Source: Streptomyces formicae
GTDB lineage: Bacteria > Actinomycetota > Actinomycetes > Streptomycetales > Streptomycetaceae
NCBI RefSeq assembly: GCF_022647665.1
Contig: NZ_CP071872.1
Location: 7,254,001 to 7,318,000 of the forward strand
DNA: 64,000 nt
Direction of reading: 5' to 3'
A program made the translations under genes and the position numbers. This document shows positions 56,282 through 64,000 of this stretch, one piece after another. Every line of letters begins with the position of its first letter. Positions within the stretch are counted from its first letter, which is position 1. Under the pieces are notes generated by a model, which had not been told where the DNA came from, did no database searches, and saw only the letters and a program-made list of their open reading frames with translations.

Positions 56282-57370
56282 TCAGTTGCTGCGCAGCCGC
56301 CCGATCCGGTTCAGCGTCCTTTGCGCGTACCCGGCGAGCCGTGGCCGGCTCCGTACGTACCGGTGGGCGTGCCGGGCCGGCTCGCGGCTCAGCCAGTAGA
56401 GCGCCGCCCTGACGCCCGGACATGTCGACGAGCCTTCCTGGACGCGAAGTTCACCGGTCTTGAGGGCGTCCTTGTACTCGGCTTCGCCCCGGCCGAGGTC
56501 GAGCACGCCGATGCCCTCGCGCGCGGCGGCCTCGGCCATCCGCAGGTGGAGGACCAGCCCCGGCGAGAACTTGGCGAACTCGGTGTCGTACGCCGGGAAC
56601 CAGCACGACAGGACGGTGCGGGAGCGCAGCCCGAAGTGCGCGGCGACGGGCCGGTCCGCCGCGTACAGCACGGACAGGACTCCGGAGCAGCCGGGCGTGC
56701 GGGTGTCGTGCAGCCGCCGCACCAGGGTGCTGATCCACTCCTGCGCGAACCGGTCGCGGCGGCCCGTCCTGCGGTACTGCGCGGACTTCCACTCCATGAG
56801 CGTGCGCAGCGCGGCCGGGTCCCGCTCGTCGAACACGAACCGTATGCCGCCCGCCTGGCGTGCGAGCTTGCGCTCCTTGGCGGTGGTGGTCCGGTGGAAC
56901 TTGGGCGACCGGGCACGGAGCCGGGCCTCGTACGCCGCGAACCCCTCGCCGATGTCGATCACGGGCGAGCCGGACTCCTCGGCCGCGTCCGGCGCGAAGA
57001 GGCGCTGTCCGGCCTCCAAATTGTCGAACTCCCACGCCGACAGCGAGCACGCGCGCAGCAGCTCTGGCGCCCCTATGTGCAGCCCGGGCCGCAGTACGGC
57101 CCCCTGGCAGTCGGACACGCCGAGCCCGATGGCCCGGCCGTGTCCGAACGCCCCTCTCTCGTACGGGAAGAAGCCGGCCGGTGAGCCGCCCTCCTCGATG
57201 ACCGCGACCCGCGCGCCGGGCCGCACACCCGCGACGGCCAGCGTGAACTCCGGCTCCATGAACGGATTCGCGGGCGCCCCGGACTTGGCGCGCAGCTCGC
57301 GCCAGGACTCCCGCTCCCCCTCGTCCAGCTCCCCCGGCCTCACGACACGAATGCGCCATGCACCGCTCAA
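56282..57370 (-). CDS. CelD/BcsL-type GNAT acyltransferase
   Basis: 362 residues. Two GNAT-like halves as in CelD/FemAB-type proteins: MEPEFTLAVAGVRPGARVAVIEEGGSPAGFFPYE in the N-terminal half and LYAADRPVAAHFGLRSRTVLSCWFPAYDTEFAKFSPGLVLHLRMAEAAAREGIGVLDLGRGEAEYKDALK in the C-terminal half, the latter being the typical acyltransferase core. Found in many polysaccharide clusters, where it may acylate sugars. The start is uncertain: TTG 57370 follows a G-rich stretch and gives a normal length; a TTG at 57463 is the longest option. Downstream genes of the cluster follow at 31 nt. Confidence 0.82.
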   Translation of the reverse strand: MSGAWRIRVVRPGELDEGERESWRELRAKSGAPANPFMEPEFTLAVAGVRPGARVAVIEEGGSPAGFFPYERGAFGHGRAIGLGVSDCQGAVLRPGLHIGAPELLRACSLSAWEFDNLEAGQRLFAPDAAEESGSPVIDIGEGFAAYEARLRARSPKFHRTTTAKERKLARQAGGIRFVFDERDPAALRTLMEWKSAQYRRTGRRDRFAQEWISTLVRRLHDTRTPGCSGVLSVLYAADRPVAAHFGLRSRTVLSCWFPAYDTEFAKFSPGLVLHLRMAEAAAREGIGVLDLGRGEAEYKDALKTGELRVQEGSSTCPGVRAALYWLSREPARHAHRYVRSRPRLAGYAQRTLNRIGRLRSN

Positions 57371-57465
57371 CTCGACCCCCCGGTCTCCCCCTTGCTCCCC
57401 CTGAGCTTCCCCGGACAGGACGGTACCGGCGGAGAGGGCGGCGGGATAGGGACAGATGGCCAAGC

Positions 57466-57474
57466 TGTGGACAA
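57466..57474 (-). promoter_or_regulatory. Isolated perfect DnaA box
   Basis: TTGTCCACA on the minus strand is the preferred Streptomyces DnaA box. It stands alone, about 95 nt upstream of the CelD-type gene. A single box is expected occasionally by chance, so a regulatory role is only a possibility. Confidence 0.3.
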
Positions 57475-57553
57475 CTTGTGAAACCCGTGAAGGGTGGGGC
57501 AGAGAGGGAGAGCTGTGACCTGGCCTCGGGGCTACGCGCTATGCGCTGTGCGC

Positions 57554-58639
57554 TTACGCGTCGAAGTTGACGGGCTCCCCTTCACGCCCGGCCTGCCCCG
57601 CGCTGTACGACACGGTGTGCGCGGTACGGCCCGCCGGATCGGTGAGCGTGATCGTGCCGCCCCGGTTGCCCAGCTGGAAACCGTCGCGTGCGGCGACCGT
57701 GACGCGGGCGTCCGGCTCGATGCGCTGGGCGGGGAGGGGCAGGCGCCGGCCGTTCCTGTCGGCGAGGTGCCAGCCGTCGAGATCGACCGCGTCCGCCGAG
57801 GCGTTGAACAGCTCGACCGTCTCGGCCTCGGGCGCGCCGCCGTCGGGGTTGACCATCGCCGACACGATCCGCACGGACTCCCCTGCGCCGTCGCCCGGCG
57901 GCTCGGGGCGGTCCGGCTCGCCCGGCCGGTCCGGCTCGCCCGGCTGCCCCGGCTCCTGCGGATCCGTCGGCCGCTCCGGCGGAGCGGCCAGGGCGTGCCC
58001 GGTGGTGTCGTCGGTCTGCCATGCCTGCGACTGGAAGGCGAGGAAGACGGCCACCCAGCGGGACTCGGCCGGCAGATGGATGAACAGCCCGCCGTCCTGC
58101 CACACTCCGTCCTGGGACCTGAACCGCTCGCTGTTCCCCTGGTTCATGTGCACGTCGTGCACGCCGTTCCCCGGCCGGAAGCCGAAGATCTTGTCCTGCG
58201 TGCCCTCGGGCCCCCACCGCTCGCCGAACACGTAGAGCGCCGCCGTCTCGTCCTCGATCGCCTGCTGGACGTGGCTGTCGAGAAGATCGGCCAGATCGTT
58301 GCCCGCGCCGGGAAGGTCCGGCGGCAGCGGCCGCATCGACGCCGAGTCGACGAGCCCGCCCCGGACGTAGTCGAGGGCGCCCTCCCCCTCCCGCGACTCC
58401 AGCCGCGACCAGCCGCTCCCTGCCGCCGGAAGCAGCTCCGTCACCGGGTGGCGCAGATCCTCGTCCACGGAGTAGAGGAGCTCCGAAGGAGATTCCTGCG
58501 ACTTGACGTTGACGGCGGCCCGGTAGTCGGTGCCGGCGTCGTCGACGAGATGTATCTGGTAGTGGGGCGTATCGTCGGCGCCCTCACGCCGGCGCGCGAC
58601 GGCCCGGGCGGCCAGCACACCGTATTCCTTCAGCGGCAT
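57554..58639 (-). CDS. DUF2278 protein fused to a lamin-tail (LTD) domain
   Basis: 361 residues. The N-terminal 225 residues match DUF2278: MPLKEYGVLAARAVARR at the start, HYQIHLVDDAGTDYRAAVNV, then DVHMNQGN and DGGLFIHLPAESRWVAVFLAFQSQAW. A Pro/Glu/Asp linker (PGEPDRPGEPDRPEPPG) leads to a lamin-tail domain at about 258-355 (VRIVSAMVNPDGGAPEAETVELFNASADAVDLDGWHLAD). Both domains occur in proteins of unclear function; the LTD often appears in secreted or DNA-associated proteins. No signal peptide is present. The gene stands alone between the polysaccharide cluster and the VOC gene. Confidence 0.85.
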   Translation of the reverse strand: MPLKEYGVLAARAVARRREGADDTPHYQIHLVDDAGTDYRAAVNVKSQESPSELLYSVDEDLRHPVTELLPAAGSGWSRLESREGEGALDYVRGGLVDSASMRPLPPDLPGAGNDLADLLDSHVQQAIEDETAALYVFGERWGPEGTQDKIFGFRPGNGVHDVHMNQGNSERFRSQDGVWQDGGLFIHLPAESRWVAVFLAFQSQAWQTDDTTGHALAAPPERPTDPQEPGQPGEPDRPGEPDRPEPPGDGAGESVRIVSAMVNPDGGAPEAETVELFNASADAVDLDGWHLADRNGRRLPLPAQRIEPDARVTVAARDGFQLGNRGGTITLTDPAGRTAHTVSYSAGQAGREGEPVNFDA

Positions 58640-58816
58640 TCTTCATCCTCAACATCGCGACTGAACAGCCTTGTTGGCGCCACCCGCGAGGTGCGGGCGG
58701 CAACCCGACGGGAGTACATCGTCGGCGCCGCCGTGCCTCCAGTCCGACACGCCTCCGATCAGATGAAATCCATGTGCCAGGTGTGTCGAGGAAAGGTGAG
58801 GGGGCCACCGCCGGCG

Positions 58817-59224
58817 CTACGGGTTGCTCATCGCGACGAGTTCGACCTCGAAGCCGTCGCCGTTCTCCAGATAGCTGGCGTAATGCTGCTCCCCGCCTGC
58901 GTGCGGGTGCCGGTCCGCGAACAGCAGACGCCAGCCATGTCGTGCCCCCTCGGTGGTCAGCGCGTCGACCGCTGCTGCGTCCTCCACGTGGAAGGCCAGA
59001 TGGTTCAGCCCCGGCCGGCACCGCGCGTGGCGCTCCGAAGCGAGAGCCGGGGACTGTTCGAAGACCAGGTAGGTCGAGCCGAGTTGCCAGCTGCGTCCGT
59101 CGGGCCAGCTCTGGCTCAACGTGTATCCGAGCTCCTCCAGCAACCAGCCGAACGACGTGATCGCGACGTCCAGGTCGGGTACCCAGATCTCGACGTGGTG
59201 CAGTGTCCCGCTGGTCGGCCGCAT
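58817..59224 (-). CDS. VOC-family (glyoxalase-type) protein
   Basis: 135 residues, two beta-alpha-beta-beta-beta units. His in LHHVEIWVPDLD near residue 10, His in LNHLAFHVED near 75 and Glu in GFEVELVAM near 130 are in metal-ligand positions of the family. Substrate unknown. ATG 59224 is the only good start. The upstream 59225-59253 separates it from a small membrane-protein gene on the same strand. Confidence 0.88.
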   Translation of the reverse strand: MRPTSGTLHHVEIWVPDLDVAITSFGWLLEELGYTLSQSWPDGRSWQLGSTYLVFEQSPALASERHARCRPGLNHLAFHVEDAAAVDALTTEGARHGWRLLFADRHPHAGGEQHYASYLENGDGFEVELVAMSNP

Positions 59225-59253
59225 GATCTCAACTTCCGGGAGCGGGGACGGCC

Positions 59254-59583
59254 TCACCGCAGGCGCCGCAGCAGTCGCCGAAGTCCCCGTCGCCCTCGGC
59301 GAGGACGCGGGTGCGCGGTCGGGGGGCGCCCGGTCGGGGGGCCGCTCGGGTGCCGGTGGACGTCGGGTGAGAGCAGCGGTGCCTTGCGTTCCTGCTGGGC
59401 CTGGATCTCGTAGTAGGACTCGTGGGCGGTCACGCGAAAGGCCTCGTCGTACGAGGCCATGGCCGCGCGGACGGCCGCGCCGCCGGTGCCGCGGCGGCGG
59501 ACGCGGGTGGCCAGCCACGCGAAGCAGCCCAGGACCGCGGCGAGGGCCCCGGCGAGCATGAGGAGCGGGAGGTATTCGCGCAT
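59254..59583 (-). CDS. Small membrane protein
   Basis: 109 residues. One membrane segment (LPLLMLAGALAAVLGCFAWLAT) near the N-terminus, then SYDEAFRVTAHESYYEIQAQQERKAPLLSPD, and an Arg/Pro-rich tail (RPRRGRRGLRRLLRRLR). No named family. Likely a real gene because the region after the membrane segment looks conserved and codon use is normal. Confidence 0.7.
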   Translation of the reverse strand: MREYLPLLMLAGALAAVLGCFAWLATRVRRRGTGGAAVRAAMASYDEAFRVTAHESYYEIQAQQERKAPLLSPDVHRHPSGPPTGRPPTAHPRPRRGRRGLRRLLRRLR

Positions 59584-59680
59584 GGGGGGAGCCTACGCAC
59601 GGGGTTCCGCTGCCGGGCGTCGCGGGCCGGCCGCGCCCGCTCGACCTTGCCGAGGCGGGCGGCGCGCGCCGTCGGCTCGT

Positions 59681-60853
59681 TCAGCTGACCACCTGAACGC
59701 CCCGCCGCCACACGGCAGAAACGAGCGGCACGCCCGGTCGGTACGCCAGGTGGACGTGCGACGGGGCGTCGAGGAGCGCCAGGTCGGCGCGGGCGCCGGG
59801 GGCGATGCGGCCGATGTCCGTACGGCGGAGGGCCGCCGCGCCGCCCGCCGTCGCGGACCAGAGGGCCTCGTCCGGGGTCATGCCCATGTCCCGTACGGCG
59901 AGCGCGATGCAGAACGCCATGGAGGAGGTGAAGGACGAACCCGGGTTGCAGTCGGTCGAGAGCGCGACGGTCACGCCCGCGTCGAGCAGACGGCGCGCGT
60001 CCGGCCACTCGGCGCGGGTGGAGAACTCGGCGCCGGGGAGGAGCGTGGCCACCGTGTTGCCGCTCGCGAGGGCGTCGACGTCATCGGGGGTGAGGTGGGT
60101 GCAGTGGTCGGCGCTCGCCGCGTCGAGCTCGACGGCGAGCCGGACCCCGGGGCCGTACGACAGCTGGTTGGCGTGGACGCGCGGGGTGAGGCCCTTCGCC
60201 TTGCCCGCGGTGAGGACCGCGCGGGCCTGGTCGCCGTCGAAGGCGCCCTTCTCGCAGAAGACGTCGACCCAGCGGGCGTACGGCGCGCAGGCGTCGAGCA
60301 TCTCGCCGGTGACGAGGGCGACGTAGGCCGCAGGGTCGTCGGCGTAGTCCGGGGACACGACATGGGCGCCGAGGTACGTCACCTCGTCGGTGTGGCGTGC
60401 GGCGATACGGAGGGCGCGGGCCTCGTCCTCGACGGTGAGGCCGTAGCCGGACTTGGTCTCGAACGTCGTCGTGCCCTGGCGCAGCGCCTCGTCGAGATAG
60501 CGGGTGAGGTTGGCTTCGAGCTCGGCGTCGGTGGCGGCGCGGGTCGCGGCGACGGTGGTGCGGATGCCCCCGGCGGAGTAGGCGCGGCCGGACATTCGGG
60601 CGTTGAACTCGGCGGTGCGGTCACCGGCGAAGACGAGGTGGGAGTGGGAGTCGACGAAGCCGGGGACGACGGCGCGGCCGGCCGCGTCGTACGCCGTGTC
60701 GGCGGCGGGGGCGTGGGCGGCGGGGCCGGCCCAGGCGACGGTGTCGCCGTCCATGACGACGGCAGCGTCCTGGACCAGGCCGAGGGGGCCTTCGCCCGCG
60801 GCGGGGTCGTTGGTGACGAGCGTGGCGATGTTGGTGACGAGGGTGGTGGTCAT
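59681..60853 (-). CDS. hutI: Imidazolonepropionase HutI
   Basis: Opens 4-imidazolone-5-propionate to N-formimino-L-glutamate in histidine degradation. 390 residues, amidohydrolase fold: metal motif VDSHSHLVFAGDR near residue 65-77, later HxH-type and STDCNPGSSFT with the catalytic Asp. ATG 60853. Last gene of the hut operon, 62 nt after hutF across a GC-rich spacer. Confidence 0.95.
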   Translation of the reverse strand: MTTTLVTNIATLVTNDPAAGEGPLGLVQDAAVVMDGDTVAWAGPAAHAPAADTAYDAAGRAVVPGFVDSHSHLVFAGDRTAEFNARMSGRAYSAGGIRTTVAATRAATDAELEANLTRYLDEALRQGTTTFETKSGYGLTVEDEARALRIAARHTDEVTYLGAHVVSPDYADDPAAYVALVTGEMLDACAPYARWVDVFCEKGAFDGDQARAVLTAGKAKGLTPRVHANQLSYGPGVRLAVELDAASADHCTHLTPDDVDALASGNTVATLLPGAEFSTRAEWPDARRLLDAGVTVALSTDCNPGSSFTSSMAFCIALAVRDMGMTPDEALWSATAGGAAALRRTDIGRIAPGARADLALLDAPSHVHLAYRPGVPLVSAVWRRGVQVVS

Positions 60854-60915
60854 GGTTCCTCTCCGTGGGACGGCCGGGGCGGCGGGGCCGGGGCGGCGGG
60901 GCGGGTCGGGCGACG

Positions 60916-62268
60916 TCAGGACCGCAGTGCCGCGATCGACTCCGCCAGCGCCGACGGGACGTCCGGGACCAGGGCGTGGACCCCGTCCCGTACCACGTGG
61001 CGGCCTGCCACCACCGTGTGGCGGATGTCCGCCGACGTCGCCGCGAAGACCGCCGTCTCGGCGCCGAGCCTCGGCACCGGGCCCGCCGTCCGTACGGAGT
61101 CGAGGGCGACGGTCGTGAAGTCGGCGAGCGCGCCCGCCTCCAGGCGGCCCGCGTCGGACCAGCCGAGCGCCGCGTGCCCGTCCTCGGTCGCCGCGCGCAG
61201 CAGCGCCGCCGCGGTCCAGTGGCCACGGGTGCGGGAGCGCAGGCGCTCGTTGAGCTCCATGGCCCGCGCCTCCTCCAGGAGGTCGATGACCGCGTGGCTG
61301 TCGCTGCCCAGCGAGAGCGGGGAGCCCGCCTGCTGGAGCGGGAGCGCGGGGCCGATTCCGTCGGCCAGGTCACGCTCGGTCGTCGGGCACATGCACGTAC
61401 CCGTACCGCTGCCGCCGAGCAGCGCGATGTCCTCGTCCGTCAGATGAGTGTTGTGGACACCCGTCGTGTGCCGGCCCAGCACTCCGTGGTCGGCGAGCAG
61501 CCGCGCCGGGGTGCAGCCGTGTGCGGCGAGGCAGGCGTCGTTCTCGGCGGTCTGCTCGGAGAGATGGACGTGGAGGGGGGCCTCACGGGAGGACGCCCAC
61601 GAAGCCACCGTCGACAGCTGTGCGGCCGGAACCGCCCGTACGGAGTGGATCGCCGCCCCGATCCGTACGAGCTCGCCGTCCTTCAGGAGCGACGCCCGCT
61701 CCGCCCACGCCTCCGCCGTGCCGTCCGAGAAGCGGAGCTGGTGCGGGTTCGGGGGCTGCCCGCTGTGCTTGTCCCTGATGGCGGCCGACAGGTACGCCGT
61801 GTCGAGCAGCGTGATCCGGATGCCCGCGTCGCCGGCCGCCGCGATCAGCGCCTCGCCCATCGCGTTCGGGTCGGCGTAGGGCGTGCCGTCCGGCGCGTGG
61901 TGCACGTAGTGGAACTCGCCCACCGCCGTGACCCCGGCCAGCGCCATCTCCGCGTACACCGCCCGCGCCAGTGCGTGGTAGGACTCCGGCGTCAGCCGCG
62001 CCGCGATCCGGTACATGAACTCGCGCCAGGTCCAGAAGGTCCCCGACCCGACCTGGACGAGGCCGCGCAGGGCCCGGTGGAAGGCGTGCGAGTGGGCGTT
62101 CGCCAGGCCGGGGAGCGTCAGGCCGCGCAGGATCCCGGCGCCCGGCGGCGGGGCCTCCACCCCGGTCCGCACGGCCGCGATCCGTCCGTCACGCACGTCG
62201 AGCGCCACACCCGGCTCGACGTGCGTGCCCAGCCAGGCGTGTTCCAGCCAGTACGTCGTCACCTGCAC
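60916..62268 (-). CDS. hutF: Formimidoylglutamate deiminase HutF
   Basis: Converts N-formimino-L-glutamate to N-formyl-L-glutamate and ammonia. 450 residues, amidohydrolase superfamily: LPGLANAHSHAFHRALRG near residues 53-70 with the HxH metal pair, HVHLSEQTAEN with metal His, and SLGSDSHAVIDLLEEAR with the catalytic Asp. The GTG start at 62268 overlaps the M20 gene stop by 10 nt. Its presence means the pathway goes through N-formylglutamate, which then needs a deformylase. Confidence 0.93.
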   Translation of the reverse strand: MQVTTYWLEHAWLGTHVEPGVALDVRDGRIAAVRTGVEAPPPGAGILRGLTLPGLANAHSHAFHRALRGLVQVGSGTFWTWREFMYRIAARLTPESYHALARAVYAEMALAGVTAVGEFHYVHHAPDGTPYADPNAMGEALIAAAGDAGIRITLLDTAYLSAAIRDKHSGQPPNPHQLRFSDGTAEAWAERASLLKDGELVRIGAAIHSVRAVPAAQLSTVASWASSREAPLHVHLSEQTAENDACLAAHGCTPARLLADHGVLGRHTTGVHNTHLTDEDIALLGGSGTGTCMCPTTERDLADGIGPALPLQQAGSPLSLGSDSHAVIDLLEEARAMELNERLRSRTRGHWTAAALLRAATEDGHAALGWSDAGRLEAGALADFTTVALDSVRTAGPVPRLGAETAVFAATSADIRHTVVAGRHVVRDGVHALVPDVPSALAESIAALRS

Positions 62269-63620
62269 GCCAGTCCCTCCAGTACGTCGGCGAGCGCGAG
62301 GACCCCGGCGGCGCAGTCGTCCTCCGCCGCGTACTCGGCCGGGGAGTGCGAGACACCCGTCGGGTTCCGTACGAACAGCATGGCGGTCGGGACGGAGCCG
62401 GACAGGATCCCGGCGTCGTGTCCCGCGCCCGTGCCGAGCACCGGGACCCGCCCGCCGAGCAGCCGGCCGAGCTCGTCGCGCAGCGCGTGCTCGAACTCGA
62501 CGACCGGCGTGAACGACTCCCGTACCACCGCGAGGTCCACGCCGTCACGCTGCGCCCGGTCCTTCGCGGCCTGCTCGATCGCGGCGACGACCGTGTCGAG
62601 GGTGGCCTGGTCGGCGGCGCGGGAGTCGAGCCAGCCGCGGACGAGGGACGGGATGGCGTTGACGCCGTTCGGCTCGACGGAGATCTTGCCGAAGGTCGCG
62701 ACAGCGCCCGCGAGTTCCGCCTCCCGGCGGGCGGCGAGGACGGTCTCGGCGTACGTCAGCATCGGGTCGCGGCGGTCGGCGAGACGGGTCGTGCCGGCGT
62801 GGTTGGCCTCGCCACGGAAGTCGAACCGCCAGCGGCCGTGCGGCCAGATGGCGCTCGCGATGCCGACGGCGGACCCCCTGCCCGCGGCGGAGCCGCTGTC
62901 CGGCACAGCGAGGGCGCGGCCCTGCTCGACGTGCAGCTCGACGAAGGCGCCGACGCGGGCGAGCCGCTCCGGGTCGGGGCCGATGGCGTCCGGGTCGTAG
63001 CCCGCGGCCTCCATCGCCTGCGGGAGGGACACCCCGTCGGCGTCGCGCAGGTCGTACGCCTGCGCCTTGGTCAGCTGCCCGGCGGTGAGGCGGGAGCCGA
63101 CGCAGGCGAGGCCGAACCGGGCGCCTTCCTCGTCACCGAAGTTGGTGACGGCCACCGGACGGGTGAACTCCACTCCCCTGCGGCGGAGTTCGTCGAGTGC
63201 GGCGAAGGAGGACACGACACCGAGGGGGCCGTCGAAGGCGCCGCCGTCGGGGACGGAGTCCAGGTGGGAGCCGGTGACGACGGCGTCCCCTGCGGTGGGG
63301 TCGCCGAGCCAGGCCCACTGGTTGCCGTTGCGGTCGGTCTCGTAGGCGAGCCCGCGGGCCTCGGCCTGCTCCTGGAACCAGGTGCGGCAGTCGGCGTCGG
63401 CGCCGGTCCAGGCGAAACGGCGGTAGCCGCCGGTTCCGGGGTTGCGCCCGATGGGCCGGAGCTCGGCCCACATCTGGTGGAAGGACGCGCCTGCGGCCGC
63501 CGGAACGCCCGCTTCGTGACGACTGCCCACCACCCGGTCGGCGTCGGGGCCGGGCGCGGCCCCGGCGCCCGGGGCGCGGCCGGGACCGGGACCGGGGCCG
63601 GGGCTGCCGGAGGCGGTCAC
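62259..63620 (-). CDS. M20-family amidohydrolase in the hut operon (allantoate amidohydrolase-like)
   Basis: 453 residues. Metal motif TGSHLDSVPDGGAFDGPLGV near residues 115-134, bridging glutamates in FGDEEGARFG, then VELHVEQGR and GEANHAGTT in the dimerisation domain, the pattern of allantoate and N-carbamoyl-amino-acid amidohydrolases. The Gly/Pro-rich N-terminal 40 residues are disordered. GTG 63620 overlaps the hutU stop (GTGA). Its tight position between hutU and hutF suggests it removes the formyl group of N-formylglutamate, replacing HutG; this is inference, and purine-related activity is the alternative. Confidence 0.87.
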   Translation of the reverse strand: MTASGSPGPGPGPGRAPGAGAAPGPDADRVVGSRHEAGVPAAAGASFHQMWAELRPIGRNPGTGGYRRFAWTGADADCRTWFQEQAEARGLAYETDRNGNQWAWLGDPTAGDAVVTGSHLDSVPDGGAFDGPLGVVSSFAALDELRRRGVEFTRPVAVTNFGDEEGARFGLACVGSRLTAGQLTKAQAYDLRDADGVSLPQAMEAAGYDPDAIGPDPERLARVGAFVELHVEQGRALAVPDSGSAAGRGSAVGIASAIWPHGRWRFDFRGEANHAGTTRLADRRDPMLTYAETVLAARREAELAGAVATFGKISVEPNGVNAIPSLVRGWLDSRAADQATLDTVVAAIEQAAKDRAQRDGVDLAVVRESFTPVVEFEHALRDELGRLLGGRVPVLGTGAGHDAGILSGSVPTAMLFVRNPTGVSHSPAEYAAEDDCAAGVLALADVLEGLACR

Positions 63621-64000
63621 GAGTCCTCCCGCATCGGGATGCGGACGCCCCGCTCCTGGGCGACCTCGTCCGCGATGTCGTAGCCCGCGTCGACGTGGCG
63701 GATCACGCCCATACCCGGGTCGTTCGTCAGGACACGGCGGATCTTCTCGCCGGCCAGGGGCGTGCCGTCGGCCACCGTCACCTGGCCCGCGTGGATCGAG
63801 CGGCCCATGCCGACGCCTCCGCCGTGGTGGATCGACACCCACGACGCGCCGGACGCCACGTTCACCATCGCGTTGAGCAGCGGCCAGTCGGCGATGGCGT
63901 CCGAGCCGTCGAGCATCGCCTCGGTCTCGCGGTACGGGGAGGCGACGGAGCCGCAGTCGAGGTGGTCGCGGCCGATGGCCAGCGGGGCGGCGAGCTCGCC
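63617..64000 (-). CDS. hutU: Urocanate hydratase HutU (C-terminal part; start off the right edge)
   Basis: Converts urocanate to 4-imidazolone-5-propionate using tightly bound NAD+. The C-terminal 127 residues are in the window: AIGRDHLDCGSVASPYRETEAM with the catalytic-site Cys, DGSDAIADWPLLNAMVNVASGASWVSIHHGGGVGMGRSIHAG, then NDPGMGVIRHVDAGYD, all characteristic. The stop overlaps the GTG of the M20 gene. The start lies beyond 64000. Confidence 0.95.
   Translation of the reverse strand, partial: GELAAPLAIGRDHLDCGSVASPYRETEAMLDGSDAIADWPLLNAMVNVASGASWVSIHHGGGVGMGRSIHAGQVTVADGTPLAGEKIRRVLTNDPGMGVIRHVDAGYDIADEVAQERGVRIPMREDS

Noticed and set aside
57466..57474. Chromosomal replication origin
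   Set aside because: A single DnaA box without a cluster, dnaA, dnaN or AT-rich region cannot be an origin.

Overview
The window is high-GC chromosomal DNA from an actinomycete, almost certainly a Streptomyces. Evidence: an 87-residue WhiB with the sporulation-family Cys pattern, strong G/C bias at third codon positions, many GTG starts, several genes with a -10 box only 6-8 nt before the start codon (leaderless mRNAs), coenzyme F420 genes, five LytR-CpsA-Psr (LCP) proteins and a SigB/SigF-type sigma factor with its anti-sigma and anti-anti-sigma partners. The gene order whiB / cofD(fbiA) / fbiB / mannose-1-phosphate guanylyltransferase / LCP / TIGR03089 protein / acyl-CoA dehydrogenase / purE / purK / GtrA is the conserved actinobacterial core order also seen around Rv3260c-Rv3277 of Mycobacterium tuberculosis.

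Layout. 1-20.5 kb: a family 2 glycosyltransferase (cut by the left edge), whiB, cysteine dioxygenase preceded by a polycysteine leader ORF, cofD-fbiB (F420 synthesis), an AlkA-like DNA glycosylase, a sugar nucleotidyltransferase, a secreted PGRP amidase, a TIGR03089 protein, five LCP wall-glycopolymer ligases, a glycosyltransferase and a thioesterase. 21.3-28.9 kb: an accessory island at the 3' end of the acyl-CoA dehydrogenase gene. Three copies of that 3' end mark two adjacent modules. Module A has an XRE/TPR regulator and a five-gene operon (small Cys proteins, a GRDP/DUF1399-like protein, a methyltransferase). Module B has DUF6879, XRE-DUF5753 and DUF397 genes, small ORFs and a wrecked tyrosine integrase.

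28.8-40.3 kb: acyl-CoA dehydrogenase, UDP-glucose dehydrogenase, M19 dipeptidase, purE-purK, GtrA, an OmpR-type two-component system, a POT peptide transporter and a small secreted protein. 40.5-44.6 kb: a tightly coupled four-gene surface operon with two sortase-type proteins (LPKTG and LADTG), a DUF916-like and a neocarzinostatin-like membrane protein. 44.7-47.0 kb: anti-sigma / anti-anti-sigma / sigma module. 47.1-57.4 kb: extracellular polysaccharide cluster (DegT-like protein, flippase, GH26-like hydrolase, membrane glycosyltransferase, deacetylase, GT2, CelD/GNAT). 57.5-59.6 kb: DUF2278-lamin-tail protein, VOC protein, small membrane protein. 59.7-64.0 kb: histidine utilisation operon hutU - M20 amidohydrolase - hutF - hutI, cut by the right edge.

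Main points for follow-up: the polycysteine leader before cysteine dioxygenase; the tandem att-like copies of the acyl-CoA dehydrogenase end, whose identical core lies on the codons of the catalytic glutamate; the four-gene surface operon whose terminal protein carries three internal LPTTG motifs; and an unusual number of short tandem repeats sitting exactly at gene ends. All start sites, motifs and repeats were read by eye; no database search was run.
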